DNA of 37,109 nucleotides from Nitrososphaerota archaeon. GTDB taxonomy: Archaea; Thermoproteota; Nitrososphaeria; Nitrososphaerales; Nitrosopumilaceae. The stretch spans positions 1-37,109 of the forward strand of contig JACRJT010000044.1 in the NCBI GenBank assembly GCA_016215465.1. The letters run 5' to 3'. How positions within the stretch are numbered: the first letter of the stretch is position 1; each line of letters begins with the position of its first letter. A program made the translations under genes and the position numbers. The notes beneath the pieces are model-generated. The model was given only the letters and a program-made list of their open reading frames with translations. It had not been told where the DNA came from and made no database searches. This document shows, piece after piece, positions 22,488 to 30,426 of the stretch.

Positions 22488-22907
22488 TTATTTTGATTTC
22501 AAATGCTTTGAGGCCTTTTTTGCCTTTTGAAATACTTTGAATCCAGACTTTGATGCCTTTAGTGTCTTGACTAAGCTTACAGATACCTTTATGATTTTGA
22601 ACAGGGTGAGAAACGGAATCAGTGCAAGCATTACGATGTCGTGCCAGTGTTTTTTCAGAAATATTTTCCAGTTGTCTATTTCGCGGTACTTGAAATAAAG
22701 ATCAACTATCAGCAGGCCAAATATCGCCCAAAGTAGAACTTCAAAATAAATCTCGTATTCGTGTGGAATCTCAAGTAGCGGATCTGCCAAGAAAAGAGAC
22801 TGCGGATGGAACGACAAAAACCCAATAAAATACACAGACACCATGCAGAGCAGTGAAAAATCAAATACTTGCCCAAGTGCGCTTTTTTGTCCCATCTTAT
22901 TTCCCAT
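22488..22907 (-). CDS. Pore-less voltage-sensor-like membrane protein
   Basis: A 139-aa membrane protein with segments at about 14-34, 52-73 and 88-107, then a basic amphipathic tail. The pattern resembles S1-S4 of voltage-gated cation channels. Segment 2 has an acidic pattern (YFEVLLWAIFGLLIVDLYFKY, read E54 and D68), segment 3 begins WHDIVMLALIPF, and segment 4 (KIIKVSVSLVKTLKASKSGF) has Lys every three to four residues. There is no pore domain after it. It could be a small sensor, a proton-channel-like protein, or a subunit. The start may be ATG at 22907 or four codons later. Confidence 0.6.
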   Translation of the reverse strand: MGNKMGQKSALGQVFDFSLLCMVSVYFIGFLSFHPQSLFLADPLLEIPHEYEIYFEVLLWAIFGLLIVDLYFKYREIDNWKIFLKKHWHDIVMLALIPFLTLFKIIKVSVSLVKTLKASKSGFKVFQKAKKASKHLKSK

Positions 22908-22930
22908 GTTTAAAAAAAATTAAAGCATTC

Positions 22931-23071
22931 CTATGCAGTGGCTAGGAATGCCTCGATTCCTGCGCCCACACCAATGCCAAGAACAAAGAAAAGAACGTCC
23001 CAGGCAATGACCTTTTTGAATGGAGCGCAAACCTCATAGTCCCAATGGGTTGACTTTGGTGTTTGTTCCAT
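22931..23071 (-). CDS. 46-aa single-span membrane microprotein
   Basis: ATG at 23071 to TAG. The N-terminal half is polar (MEQTPKSTHWDYEVCAPF) and the C-terminal half is one transmembrane helix (VLFFVLGIGVGAGIEAFLA) with Gly-zipper spacing. No family is recognised. It precedes the voltage-sensor-like gene on the same strand by 23 nt, so they may be co-transcribed. The clean hydrophobic segment with a Gly pattern makes chance less likely. Confidence 0.55.
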   Translation of the reverse strand: MEQTPKSTHWDYEVCAPFKKVIAWDVLFFVLGIGVGAGIEAFLATA

Positions 23072-23185
23072 AATCGATGTTATACTAGGGATCTCATAGA
23101 GTGTTGTAAGCTGGCATTATGATTAATCAGCTAAGTTGTTGAATCTAGCTAATATCGCCTGGCTCCCAACAAGTAATGAAGAAAA

Positions 23186-23365
23186 ATGCGAATTGACTTG
23201 TGTAGGAAATGCGGCGACGAGATGAGAAAATACGAACAGGTAGAATCATGCAATGGATGTGGTAGGGATTTTGAGCAGTTCATCTGTCGCAAATGTAATT
23301 TTGTCACAGAACCACAATACCACATACACCAAACCAAGCTAGAGGCAATGGCCTTAAGATCATAG
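23186..23365 (+). CDS. 59-aa zinc-ribbon mini-protein
   Basis: ATG at 23186 to TAG. Three Cys knuckles are visible: CRKCGD (6-11), CNGCGR and CRKCNF, followed by His residues in QYHIHQ. It is a compact multi-zinc-ribbon protein, perhaps nucleic-acid or protein binding. The long minus-strand frame opposite it lacks any such pattern and is a shadow. A membrane microprotein follows on the same strand after 11 nt. Confidence 0.65.
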   Translation: MRIDLCRKCGDEMRKYEQVESCNGCGRDFEQFICRKCNFVTEPQYHIHQTKLEAMALRS

Positions 23366-23376
23366 GGAGACCAGAA

Positions 23377-23499
23377 ATGATTCAAAAAATTATTCAGGGT
23401 GCGCAAGCAAAGAACAACAATCTCCCAAGGCATAGATTTGGGTTCTACGGATTTGTTATTGCCGCATCGGCATTAGCTGTAATTCTTTCAGTATTTTAG
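23377..23499 (+). CDS. 40-aa membrane microprotein
   Basis: ATG at 23377 to TAG. The N-terminus is basic and Asn-rich (AQAKNNNLPRHR), then one transmembrane helix runs to the end (FVIAASALAVILSVF). It directly follows the zinc-ribbon mini-gene, suggesting a two-gene unit, and overlaps the end of the convergent acyl-CoA synthetase gene by 4 nt. The function is unknown. Confidence 0.5.
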   Translation: MIQKIIQGAQAKNNNLPRHRFGFYGFVIAASALAVILSVF

Positions 23500-25592
23500 A
23501 GCCCTATCCTGATATCAAGTATCTTGCAGCCCTTTCCTTGTTCCATCACAAGTACGGGGTTCATGTCAAGCTCTTTTATTTCCTTAAAGTCAGTCACAAG
23601 TGCAGAAAGTTTCTGAATCAGTTCTGAGAGTTTTTTCAGATCAGATGGCTTTTCTCCCCTTACTCCCTCTAGTAGTTTTTTTGTCTTGATTGAGTTTATC
23701 ATGTCATCTGCTTCCTTGTTTGTTACTGGTGCCAATCGGAACGTGACGTCTTTTAGCACTTCTACATAGATTCCGCCCATTCCAAGCATTATGACGGGGC
23801 CAAACCCCGGTTCTAGCTTTGAGCCAATGATCAGCTCTTTGCCGCCCTTTACCATCTCTTGGACTAGAATTCCTTTGATTGTGGCTTTTTGGTTGTATTT
23901 TTTGGCGTTTTTGATTATGGTGTTAAATGCATCACGTACGTCTTTTTCATTTGACATCCCTACCTTTACCCCCCCCGCATCTGACTTGTGAATTATCTGA
24001 GGCGATGCAATCTTCATTACGACTGGAAATCCAATTTTCTTTGCCGCTTTTACTGCCTCCTCTTCGGTTTTTGCAAGTATGCTTTGTGGGAGAGGGAACC
24101 CGTATGCCCGCAAGACTTCTTGGCCTTCTTCTTCTAACAGATTGGTCCTCCCTTGTTTTTTGACTGCATCAAAAACTTTCTTTACTTTTACCTTGTCTGC
24201 CTTGAATTTTGTAATTGTTCCTTCTGTGGATTGTTGCCAGGCAGTAAACTTCAACATTGCACGCAGTGCACGAATCGCCCCCTCAGCATAGGTGTAGTAT
24301 GGAACATCTCCCGCTGCCAGAATTTCCCTGTTTTTGATTCCCTCGTCCAGCCCCATCAGACTGGCAAGCATTGTTTTCTTGTATTTTTTTGACATTCTTA
24401 CTATGACTTCGGCAAGCTTGTCATAGTCCAAAGTAGCGGATGGTGTGCACATTGCAATGACAGAACCGACGTTTTTGTGTCCCAGTACGTTTTCTAGTAC
24501 ATTGTTAAATCGGTTGTAATCAGCATCGCCAACTATGTCGACTGGGTTTCTTGAGCTTCCCCATGGCGGAATTACGGCATTTATTTTTGGTCTAATGTCC
24601 TCAATGCCTGCCATCTTTATTCCCATTTTGGAGCAAGCGTCAGTTGAAATGATTGCAGGTCCCCCCGCGTTTGATACTATAACGAGATCTCCCTTTGATG
24701 GGAGCGGTTGTTTTGAAAACGCTGTAGCATAGTCAAATAATTCCTCCATTGTGTCCACTCGAATTGCGCCAGCCTGGTGCAGTACTGCGTCATAAATTTC
24801 GTCAGAGCCCATCAGTGCGCCAGTATGTGACATGGCAGCCTTTGCACCCTCTGGGCTTCGTCCTGACTTTAACACAAGTACTGGCTTTTTGAGTTTCCTT
24901 GTTATCTGCTTGCAAATCCTAAGGAATTCCTGGCCATCGCCCATGTCTTCCAAGTACATTACAATGACCTTGGTTTGCTCGTGTTCAGCGAGTATTTTGA
25001 GGACATCAACTTCGCTCATCTCTGCCTTGTTTCCAAGGCTGATTACTGCTGAAAATCCAATGCCCTGTGCGCTTGCATCCTCTACGAGGGCTGCACAGAT
25101 TGCCCCGCTTTGCGACACCAGTGCAATTTGTCCTGACTTTGGGGTTACTTTGAGAAATGTAGAGTTCATCATAGTCTTTGGATCAAGGTTCATCACCCCA
25201 AGGCAGTTTGGCCCGATTAGCTTGATTCCGTATTTTTTGACAATGTCTTTTAGTTTTTGTTCTAGTTTGCGTCCTTCCTCGTTTACTTCCTTGAATCCAG
25301 CAGTGATTACGATTACTCCTTTGATCTTTTTCTTGCCGCACTCTTCTAGTACTGCCGGCACAATATCGTTTTTTGTGACAACCACTGCAAGGTCGATTGG
25401 TTCTTTTACGTCAAGTACCGTTTTGAATGCAGGCTTGTCAAATACTCTATCACGGGTAGGGCTGATTGGGAAAATTTTTCCCTTGTAGCCCTTCATGATG
25501 TTTGATGTGATTGCGCGTCCTACGCTTCCTTCCTTGTCAGATGCGCCAATTATTGCGATAGATTTTGGTGAAAGAAAAACAGACTCTCCCAT
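23496..25592 (-). CDS. ADP-forming acyl-CoA synthetase (probable 4-hydroxybutyryl-CoA or 3-hydroxypropionyl-CoA synthetase)
   Basis: A 698-aa fused NDP-forming acyl-CoA synthetase. A CoA-binding Rossmann domain (IAIIGASDKEGSVG, 12-25) is followed by the ligase domain with the phosphorylated His in MSHTGAL (H256) and by a C-terminal ATP-grasp domain (from about 480; KIASPQIIHKSDAGGV, GMGGIYVEVL). In Nitrosopumilus such enzymes activate 4-hydroxybutyrate and 3-hydroxypropionate at the cost of only one high-energy bond, and the 4HB enzyme gene is next to the dehydratase gene. Here the dehydratase is 6 kb away on the same strand, so 4HB is the first guess. Substrate choice cannot be read from the sequence. 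Confidence 0.82.
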   Translation of the reverse strand: MGESVFLSPKSIAIIGASDKEGSVGRAITSNIMKGYKGKIFPISPTRDRVFDKPAFKTVLDVKEPIDLAVVVTKNDIVPAVLEECGKKKIKGVIVITAGFKEVNEEGRKLEQKLKDIVKKYGIKLIGPNCLGVMNLDPKTMMNSTFLKVTPKSGQIALVSQSGAICAALVEDASAQGIGFSAVISLGNKAEMSEVDVLKILAEHEQTKVIVMYLEDMGDGQEFLRICKQITRKLKKPVLVLKSGRSPEGAKAAMSHTGALMGSDEIYDAVLHQAGAIRVDTMEELFDYATAFSKQPLPSKGDLVIVSNAGGPAIISTDACSKMGIKMAGIEDIRPKINAVIPPWGSSRNPVDIVGDADYNRFNNVLENVLGHKNVGSVIAMCTPSATLDYDKLAEVIVRMSKKYKKTMLASLMGLDEGIKNREILAAGDVPYYTYAEGAIRALRAMLKFTAWQQSTEGTITKFKADKVKVKKVFDAVKKQGRTNLLEEEGQEVLRAYGFPLPQSILAKTEEEAVKAAKKIGFPVVMKIASPQIIHKSDAGGVKVGMSNEKDVRDAFNTIIKNAKKYNQKATIKGILVQEMVKGGKELIIGSKLEPGFGPVIMLGMGGIYVEVLKDVTFRLAPVTNKEADDMINSIKTKKLLEGVRGEKPSDLKKLSELIQKLSALVTDFKEIKELDMNPVLVMEQGKGCKILDIRIGL

Positions 25593-25648
25593 ATCAAATT
25601 TGGCGCATTATTTTCCATAATAAAGCTATTCACGTAGAGTTTTGATCG

Positions 25649-26005
25649 CTAACTTCCAAGCATTTTTCCGGCCAAGTTTTGTGCACGCGGGATCCACACT
25701 ATTTTCAGATTTGGTATGGTCTTCATTAGAGTCCAAGATTCTCTTGCAAGCTCGCGTAACGGCTCACTGTTTATTGCAAATTCGTGATTAAGCTGAGATA
25801 CGGTGTTTTTTGAGTCAGAGTAAATTGTGATGTCATCATTTGATTTGGAAAATTTTTTCAAGACCGAGAGGATTCCAAGATATTCTGCCTGGTTGTTTGT
25901 TATTCCTTGCTTTTTTTCATAGGACGATTCTCCAGTTTCCTTTACAAAATACCCGTATCCCGAGTTTTCCCCGCCAGAGCCGTCAACGTAGATGCTAAGT
26001 GTCAT
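25649..26005 (-). CDS. rnhA: Ribonuclease HI-family protein
   Basis: A 118-aa RNase H fold. Three catalytic acids are visible: D8 in YVDGSGG, E41 in NNQAEYLG and D64 in IYSDS. The end, WIPRAQNLAGKML, aligns with the RxxNxxAD helix of RNase HI but lacks the fourth Asp, a trait that may affect metal use. Expected activity is cleavage of RNA in RNA:DNA hybrids. ATG at 26005 (MTLSIYVDG) is preferred to an upstream start at 26032. It overlaps the end of the upstream membrane-protein gene by 11 nt and is last in a four-gene operon. Confidence 0.85.
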   Translation of the reverse strand: MTLSIYVDGSGGENSGYGYFVKETGESSYEKKQGITNNQAEYLGILSVLKKFSKSNDDITIYSDSKNTVSQLNHEFAINSEPLRELARESWTLMKTIPNLKIVWIPRAQNLAGKMLGS

Positions 26006-26468
26006 CTTTGTACAACCTTGTGAATTTGACACTCAGATTTACACATATCAGATAGACTGCAGTTGAGGCCAAGTGCGCTACAACCGAGGCCAGATATGGC
26101 TCGTATTGTATGGTCAGAAAATAATACTGCAAAAACCATCTAACGCTGGTGTAGATTATCTCTCCAATTCCAAGCGATGAGATTATTTTTATCAGATCTT
26201 TTTTTAGGCGATTGTTGCCTACACCTGATTCGGAGAGATATTTTTTCCTATTATCTAAATAAAACAAACTTCCAAAGGTAGAATAAAACACGACAAAATC
26301 TACAATTACAGTATAACTGGAATTTAGATAATTTTCCTGCCCTGCCAAAAGTTGTGCGGTAATTGCAGATATGGTTATTGCTGCTACAAATGCAATTAGT
26401 AGATTTTTGTTAAGCTTGATGTATTCGCGATATTTCTTCTGCACAAGAACTGGAAAAATTCTCTGCAA
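25995..26468 (-). CDS. Polytopic membrane protein (157 aa)
   Basis: The product has about four hydrophobic segments (about 23-42, 52-70, 97-116 and 122-145), separated by basic loops (DNRKKYLSES). No family is recognised. It lies 9 nt after the 94-aa membrane protein and overlaps rnhA, so both probably belong to the operon started by the wHTH gene. Confidence 0.6.
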   Translation of the reverse strand: MQRIFPVLVQKKYREYIKLNKNLLIAFVAAITISAITAQLLAGQENYLNSSYTVIVDFVVFYSTFGSLFYLDNRKKYLSESGVGNNRLKKDLIKIISSLGIGEIIYTSVRWFLQYYFLTIQYEPYLASVVAHLASTAVYLICVNLSVKFTRLYKDDT

Positions 26469-26477
26469 TAAATCATT

Positions 26478-26762
26478 TTAATCCAGTGTGATTTTAAGAA
26501 ATATTAGAATTCCTGCAAGCTCTGCGATGTGCACTCCAAGCAAGTATGGAAATATTTCTTGTGAGAATAATTCTGCCATTGAGAAATAAGCATAGGCGCC
26601 AATTGTGTTGTGCAAAAACAGCATCACGGAAAACACGATCATGCCAAGCGGCATCTGCGCCCTTGTTCTGACATACATTTTGCCAAATATGAACATCAAA
26701 ACGCCAAGTATTATCATGTTAATTATTGAGACGCCTGACAAAACTGCAGAAGTTGGTTCCAT
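26478..26762 (-). CDS. Small polytopic membrane protein (94 aa)
   Basis: Three hydrophobic helices (about 10-28, 38-56 and 68-92) with short polar turns such as YVRTRAQMP. No family is recognised. Thaumarchaeal and haloarchaeal genomes often pair such small membrane proteins with an ArsR-type wHTH gene upstream, as here (24-nt gap). A membrane stress or signalling role is inference. Confidence 0.6.
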   Translation of the reverse strand: MEPTSAVLSGVSIINMIILGVLMFIFGKMYVRTRAQMPLGMIVFSVMLFLHNTIGAYAYFSMAELFSQEIFPYLLGVHIAELAGILIFLKITLD

Positions 26763-26786
26763 TTAGAAAAGACCTCGTGCCATAGC

Positions 26787-27089
26787 TTATTTACTTTTTT
26801 CCAGTTTGCCAGCAATCTCGTTAAATGACTCTATATTAGCCTCAAGGAAAGTTGATATGAAATAAGTGACATTGTATTTTTCTCCAACTTTGGTTACGAT
26901 GTTGTTTTTCTCAAGAACGCGCACATGGTGCTGTATTGCCTTGTAGTCAAGGTCTAGTTCCTTTGCAAGTTGGTTTGCATTAAGCGGTGTGTTTTTCAGT
27001 ATGGAGACAAGCTTTAATCGATTCAGGCCGCCCCTTGAGCCAGCAAATACGAACCATAAAAGCCGCTTTGCATAGGGGTCGTTTGCCAT
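26787..27089 (-). CDS. ArsR-like winged-helix regulator
   Basis: A 100-aa wHTH: RLKLVSILKNTPLNANQL, then LDLDYKAIQHHVRVLEKN as the recognition helix and a wing around VTKVGEKYNVTYFIS. There are no Cys residues, so it does not sense metals through thiols. It is first gene of the unit with two membrane proteins and RNase HI, and divergent from the radical SAM gene across a 76-nt gap that must hold both promoters. Confidence 0.8.
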   Translation of the reverse strand: MANDPYAKRLLWFVFAGSRGGLNRLKLVSILKNTPLNANQLAKELDLDYKAIQHHVRVLEKNNIVTKVGEKYNVTYFISTFLEANIESFNEIAGKLEKSK

Positions 27090-27165
27090 TATGAATCAAG
27101 TTTTTGTGTGACTAGAAAAAGATGTTGTAACTGCAAAAATAATATAGCAAATTGACGAAGATGTA

Positions 27166-28059
27166 ATGTACAAAATCATGATGCTAAACTATTCCTATCC
27201 ATTGTATAGGCCCCCATCTGAGGCAGATTCGCTGATATTTCAGGTAACGCTCGGATGCTCGTTTAACGAGTGTTCATTTTGCGACATGTACAGATCAAAG
27301 GAATATTCGGAGAGACCATGGGATGAGATAAAAGCAGAAATTGACATCATGTCAGAGACACTTCCAGAAACTCGTAGAATTTTTCTTGCAGACGGCGATG
27401 CACTAAATCTGCAAACTGACTATATGAAAAACATTGTAAAGTATCTTTATGAAAAATTTCCAAATTTGGAGAGAATCTCATGTTATGCAATGCCGATGAA
27501 CGTTCTCAAAAAAACTCCAGAGGAGCTCAAAATGCTAAGAGATGCAGGATTGAGTATGTTTTATTTGGGAATTGAGAGCGGCTCTGATGTAATTCTAAAA
27601 AAAGTGACAAAGGGTGCTACCGCTGCAACCATAATTCGGGCCTGTAAAAAGGCAAAGGATGCAGGATACGTTCTTTCATGTATGATAATTTTGGGACTGG
27701 GAGGCAAGACACACTCCAAGGAACATATCAGAGGAACGGCTGAGGTGATAAATGCGTCAGAGCCGCATTATGTTGGCGCGCTGACACTGTATTTGGAAAA
27801 TGGGATTAAGGATGAATTTAAGACAAAGTTTGGAGAGCAGTTCATTCCAGTAAATGATGCAGAATCGCTGGATGAGCTTGAGGATTTGATAGGACAAATT
27901 GATGTGAAAAACGAGGTGATTTTTAGGGCAAACCACGGCTCCAATGCATATACCATCAAGGGAACGTTCCCACAAGACAAGCAGATGATGTTAGATAAAA
28001 TATCGTGGATGAAGCAGCATCCAGAAGTAGTGAGACCAGCAGGTCTCAGAGGATTCTAA
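27166..28059 (+). CDS. Radical SAM protein with CX4CX2C cluster motif
   Basis: A 297-aa radical SAM enzyme. The [4Fe-4S] motif is C31-X4-C36-X2-C39 (GCSFNECSFCDMY), a variant of the usual CX3CX2C. The same spacing is found in a group of archaeal and bacterial radical SAM proteins that carry a GCSHNKCTFC-type motif. DGDALN (about 86), GIESGSD (about 136) and the ILGLGG strand (about 183) are the SAM-contact regions. The substrate is unknown. It converges with the nickel/cobalt permease gene with a 4-nt overlap. Confidence 0.85.
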   Translation: MYKIMMLNYSYPLYRPPSEADSLIFQVTLGCSFNECSFCDMYRSKEYSERPWDEIKAEIDIMSETLPETRRIFLADGDALNLQTDYMKNIVKYLYEKFPNLERISCYAMPMNVLKKTPEELKMLRDAGLSMFYLGIESGSDVILKKVTKGATAATIIRACKKAKDAGYVLSCMIILGLGGKTHSKEHIRGTAEVINASEPHYVGALTLYLENGIKDEFKTKFGEQFIPVNDAESLDELEDLIGQIDVKNEVIFRANHGSNAYTIKGTFPQDKQMMLDKISWMKQHPEVVRPAGLRGF

Positions 28060-28805
28060 AATCTAAATAGGTTTTGCACAATACCAATCTGATATATGAT
28101 ATTTGCACCTATAATTAGGCTAAAGGCTCCAGCTACATAACGGAAAATTTTATTTATTCTTGCAGCCTTTGCTGAAAAAATAAATGGTAATCCTAAGAGT
28201 CCAGAAATTAATGTCATTCCAACAATAGAGCCAATTCCAAAGATGAGAATAAAGCTGAGAACCGCCTCAACATTTGCAAGTGTTGCTGCAGTTAGGACTA
28301 CCAGACTGCCACTGCCTGCAAGTCCATGTATGCACCCAATTATGTATGATTTGTGTCCGTGCCTATGATCTGAGTCTTTGTGATTGTGTGCATCATAATG
28401 AATTGTTCCATCCTGGTGAGGATGTGGATGTCTGTGGATTAGACGTAATTTTTTGTTTAGTATTGTTGTTACTGCCAAAAAGACAAGCATTAGTCCGACA
28501 ATTAATTCAAGGCTTGAAAACATTTGTTGTTCAATTTTTACTGCCAAAACATACACCAAGAGACCCATCAGAACAAGTGTTGTTGTGTGTCCTGCACCCC
28601 AAAATGCTCCAAGAATTGACGATCTGACAGTGCCATTCTTGATCACTTGTTTTAGAGATCTTTGTTGCAACCTGCCTTGTGATACTTGGGTGCCAACTGC
28701 TGCCATATGATCAGGCTCAAATGCGTGCTCCAATCCTAAAGAAAGTCCAAGCCCCATAACCAGTAAAGGCGATAGTTCTCCAATTTGTCCTAGAATTTCT
28801 TCCAT
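28056..28805 (-). CDS. NicO/UreH-type nickel or cobalt permease
   Basis: A 249-aa membrane protein with about six helices. The family signature HX4DH is present (H27, D32, H33 in LEHAFEPDH), and a GHTTTL motif follows near residue 73. A His-rich cytosolic loop (about 124-151, with HPHPHQ and HNHKDSDHRHGH) should bind metal. The family transports Ni2+ or Co2+. Thaumarchaea make cobalamin, which needs Co, and some have urease, which needs Ni; the sequence does not decide between them. Confidence 0.82.
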   Translation of the reverse strand: MEEILGQIGELSPLLVMGLGLSLGLEHAFEPDHMAAVGTQVSQGRLQQRSLKQVIKNGTVRSSILGAFWGAGHTTTLVLMGLLVYVLAVKIEQQMFSSLELIVGLMLVFLAVTTILNKKLRLIHRHPHPHQDGTIHYDAHNHKDSDHRHGHKSYIIGCIHGLAGSGSLVVLTAATLANVEAVLSFILIFGIGSIVGMTLISGLLGLPFIFSAKAARINKIFRYVAGAFSLIIGANIIYQIGIVQNLFRF

Positions 28806-28870
28806 ACTTCACAATTGCTGTTTTAAGGTTGTTTAAAAAATTTGTTCGTATGCAGAAATTAGAAAAATTT

Positions 28871-29122
28871 CTAAAGATCGTTTACTAATTGTTTTAGATG
28901 ATCAGGAAGATCGGGTAGTTCTGTATGACTGATGTTGTTTTCCAAAATTTCAGGTCCGATTCTTCTCACTCGTTGTGTCCCAATTAGCATGTCAATGCTT
29001 CGTTGTGCATCTTTTTCTGACAAGACGGCCTTTAGTTTTTCAATCAATATTGCTTCGTTTTCATACTTTTGAATTGCAAATTGGACCAAAATCATCTTGT
29101 CGTTAAATGTCAAGTCAGCCAT
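28871..29122 (-). CDS. Small hypothetical protein (83 aa)
   Basis: A soluble, mainly helical 83-aa protein (MADLTFNDKMILVQFAIQ, KLKAVLSEKDAQRSIDMLI), ending in a Pro/Asp/Leu segment. No family is recognised. Start and stop are clear. It lies between the permease and thioesterase genes and is divergent from the latter. Confidence 0.55.
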   Translation of the reverse strand: MADLTFNDKMILVQFAIQKYENEAILIEKLKAVLSEKDAQRSIDMLIGTQRVRRIGPEILENNISHTELPDLPDHLKQLVNDL

Positions 29123-29247
29123 TTTCTTTTGTTCGTTTTTTGGCTGTAAAAAAGATTTTCAGAGGAATAATAACGAACACGTATCAATTTTACACCGACC
29201 AGAATCACAGAATAGTAGATATTACTTGGAAGAAACATACAGATTGC

Positions 29248-29727
29248 TTGAGTTCAAAAAGCGCAACTGAGTCCAAAGTCGAAGTAATCACCCGCATGTT
29301 TCCATCCGATGCAAATCCGGCAGGAAACGTATTCGGTGGTGAGATTCTAAAGCAGATTGACATTGTTGCAGGAATTGTTGCCCAAAGACACTGCGGTACA
29401 AACGCAGTAACAGCAAGTATAGACAGGGTTGATTTTCTCAAGCCGGTTTTTGTTGGGGATTTGCTAATTCTTAATGCAAGATTAAACTGCATCAAGAACT
29501 CATCTATGGAAATCGAAGTTAAAGTCGAATCAGAGAATTTGAGAAGCGGTTTGAGAACTGTGACTGGGACTGCCTTGGTGACATCTGTCGCACTTGATGA
29601 TAACGGTAAACCTACAACTGTTCCAAAACTATCACTTCAAACTGAAGAGGACAAGAAAAAATTTGCAGATGGATTGGCAAGAATGGAGCAAAGATCCAAA
29701 GAAAGGCGCAGGGAAAAGGCACACTAA
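29248..29727 (+). CDS. Hotdog-fold acyl-CoA thioesterase
   Basis: A YciA/acyl-CoA hydrolase-type protein. RMFPSDANPAGNVFGGEILKQID matches the family's active-site segment (with the Asp/Asn, FGG and following helix), then ASIDRVDFLKPVFVGDLL. The C-terminus is a charged helix (MEQRSKERRREKAH). It hydrolyses acyl-CoA thioesters; the substrate is unknown. A TTG at 29248 gives 159 aa, normal for the family. The longer open frame from 29107 would add 47 residues that look non-coding and overlap the divergent gene, so the start is uncertain. Confidence 0.85.
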   Translation: MSSKSATESKVEVITRMFPSDANPAGNVFGGEILKQIDIVAGIVAQRHCGTNAVTASIDRVDFLKPVFVGDLLILNARLNCIKNSSMEIEVKVESENLRSGLRTVTGTALVTSVALDDNGKPTTVPKLSLQTEEDKKKFADGLARMEQRSKERRREKAH

Positions 29728-29829
29728 CTTTCTATGAATATATTTGCTACAAATAACAAAATACAGTCCTAGAATTATGCTGCAGTTTTATCGGAAATTG
29801 GTTTAATACTTTGAATTGCAATATAGAAT

Positions 29830-30279
29830 ATGAAGAACATCAGAATCAGAAAAGCAAACAAAAAAGACATTAATGAAATTTTAAATCTTTTATATCAATT
29901 ACAAAGGCCAAGACCAAAAACCGATGCAGAAGGTCTCGCATTTAGAAAACGAATTCATCGATATCTTGATGAAAAAGACAAGAGAATTCTAGTAGCTGAG
30001 CAGAATTCAAAGGTCATCGGTCTTGTAAGCATGATGTTTCTTCTAAGACTAAATCGCACCAAATTGGAATTATATATTCCAGAGCTGATCGTATCAGAAA
30101 ATCACAGAGGATTAGGAATAGGAAAATTACTCATAGAGTCATGTATCAGTATGGCTAAAAAGAAAAAATGTTTCAGAATTAGACTAGAATCAGGAAATCA
30201 GAGAGAAGGCGCTCATCGATTTTACAAAAAAATTGGCTTTGAACAATCGGCATTGAGTTATACCAGAACAATTGAATAA
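29830..30279 (+). CDS. GNAT-family N-acetyltransferase
   Basis: A 149-aa GNAT fold: IRIRKANKKDINEILNLL (strand 1 and helix 1), ILVAEQNSKVIGLVSM, the acetyl-CoA loop ENHRGLGIGKLLIESC (motif A, R/QxxGxG/A form) and the end RFYKKIGFEQ. The substrate is unknown; RimI-like or small-molecule acetylation are both possible. It is transcribed alone. Confidence 0.88.
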   Translation: MKNIRIRKANKKDINEILNLLYQLQRPRPKTDAEGLAFRKRIHRYLDEKDKRILVAEQNSKVIGLVSMMFLLRLNRTKLELYIPELIVSENHRGLGIGKLLIESCISMAKKKKCFRIRLESGNQREGAHRFYKKIGFEQSALSYTRTIE

Positions 30280-30426
30280 CAATAGAAATCGATTAGTTTC
30301 TTGCCCCGCTTCTCGAATGATTAGTGTCTGCGCGTTGCCTAAACTTGGTTATTTTTCCATTTTTGATCGCATGCACATGGACAAAAATTCGTATCAATCA
30401 AGAAAAAAACATTGTTGTAAAAACGA

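Noticed and set aside
29107-29247. N-terminal extension of the thioesterase
   Set aside because: The 47 extra residues look like translated intergenic DNA, overlap the divergent gene and exceed normal family length.
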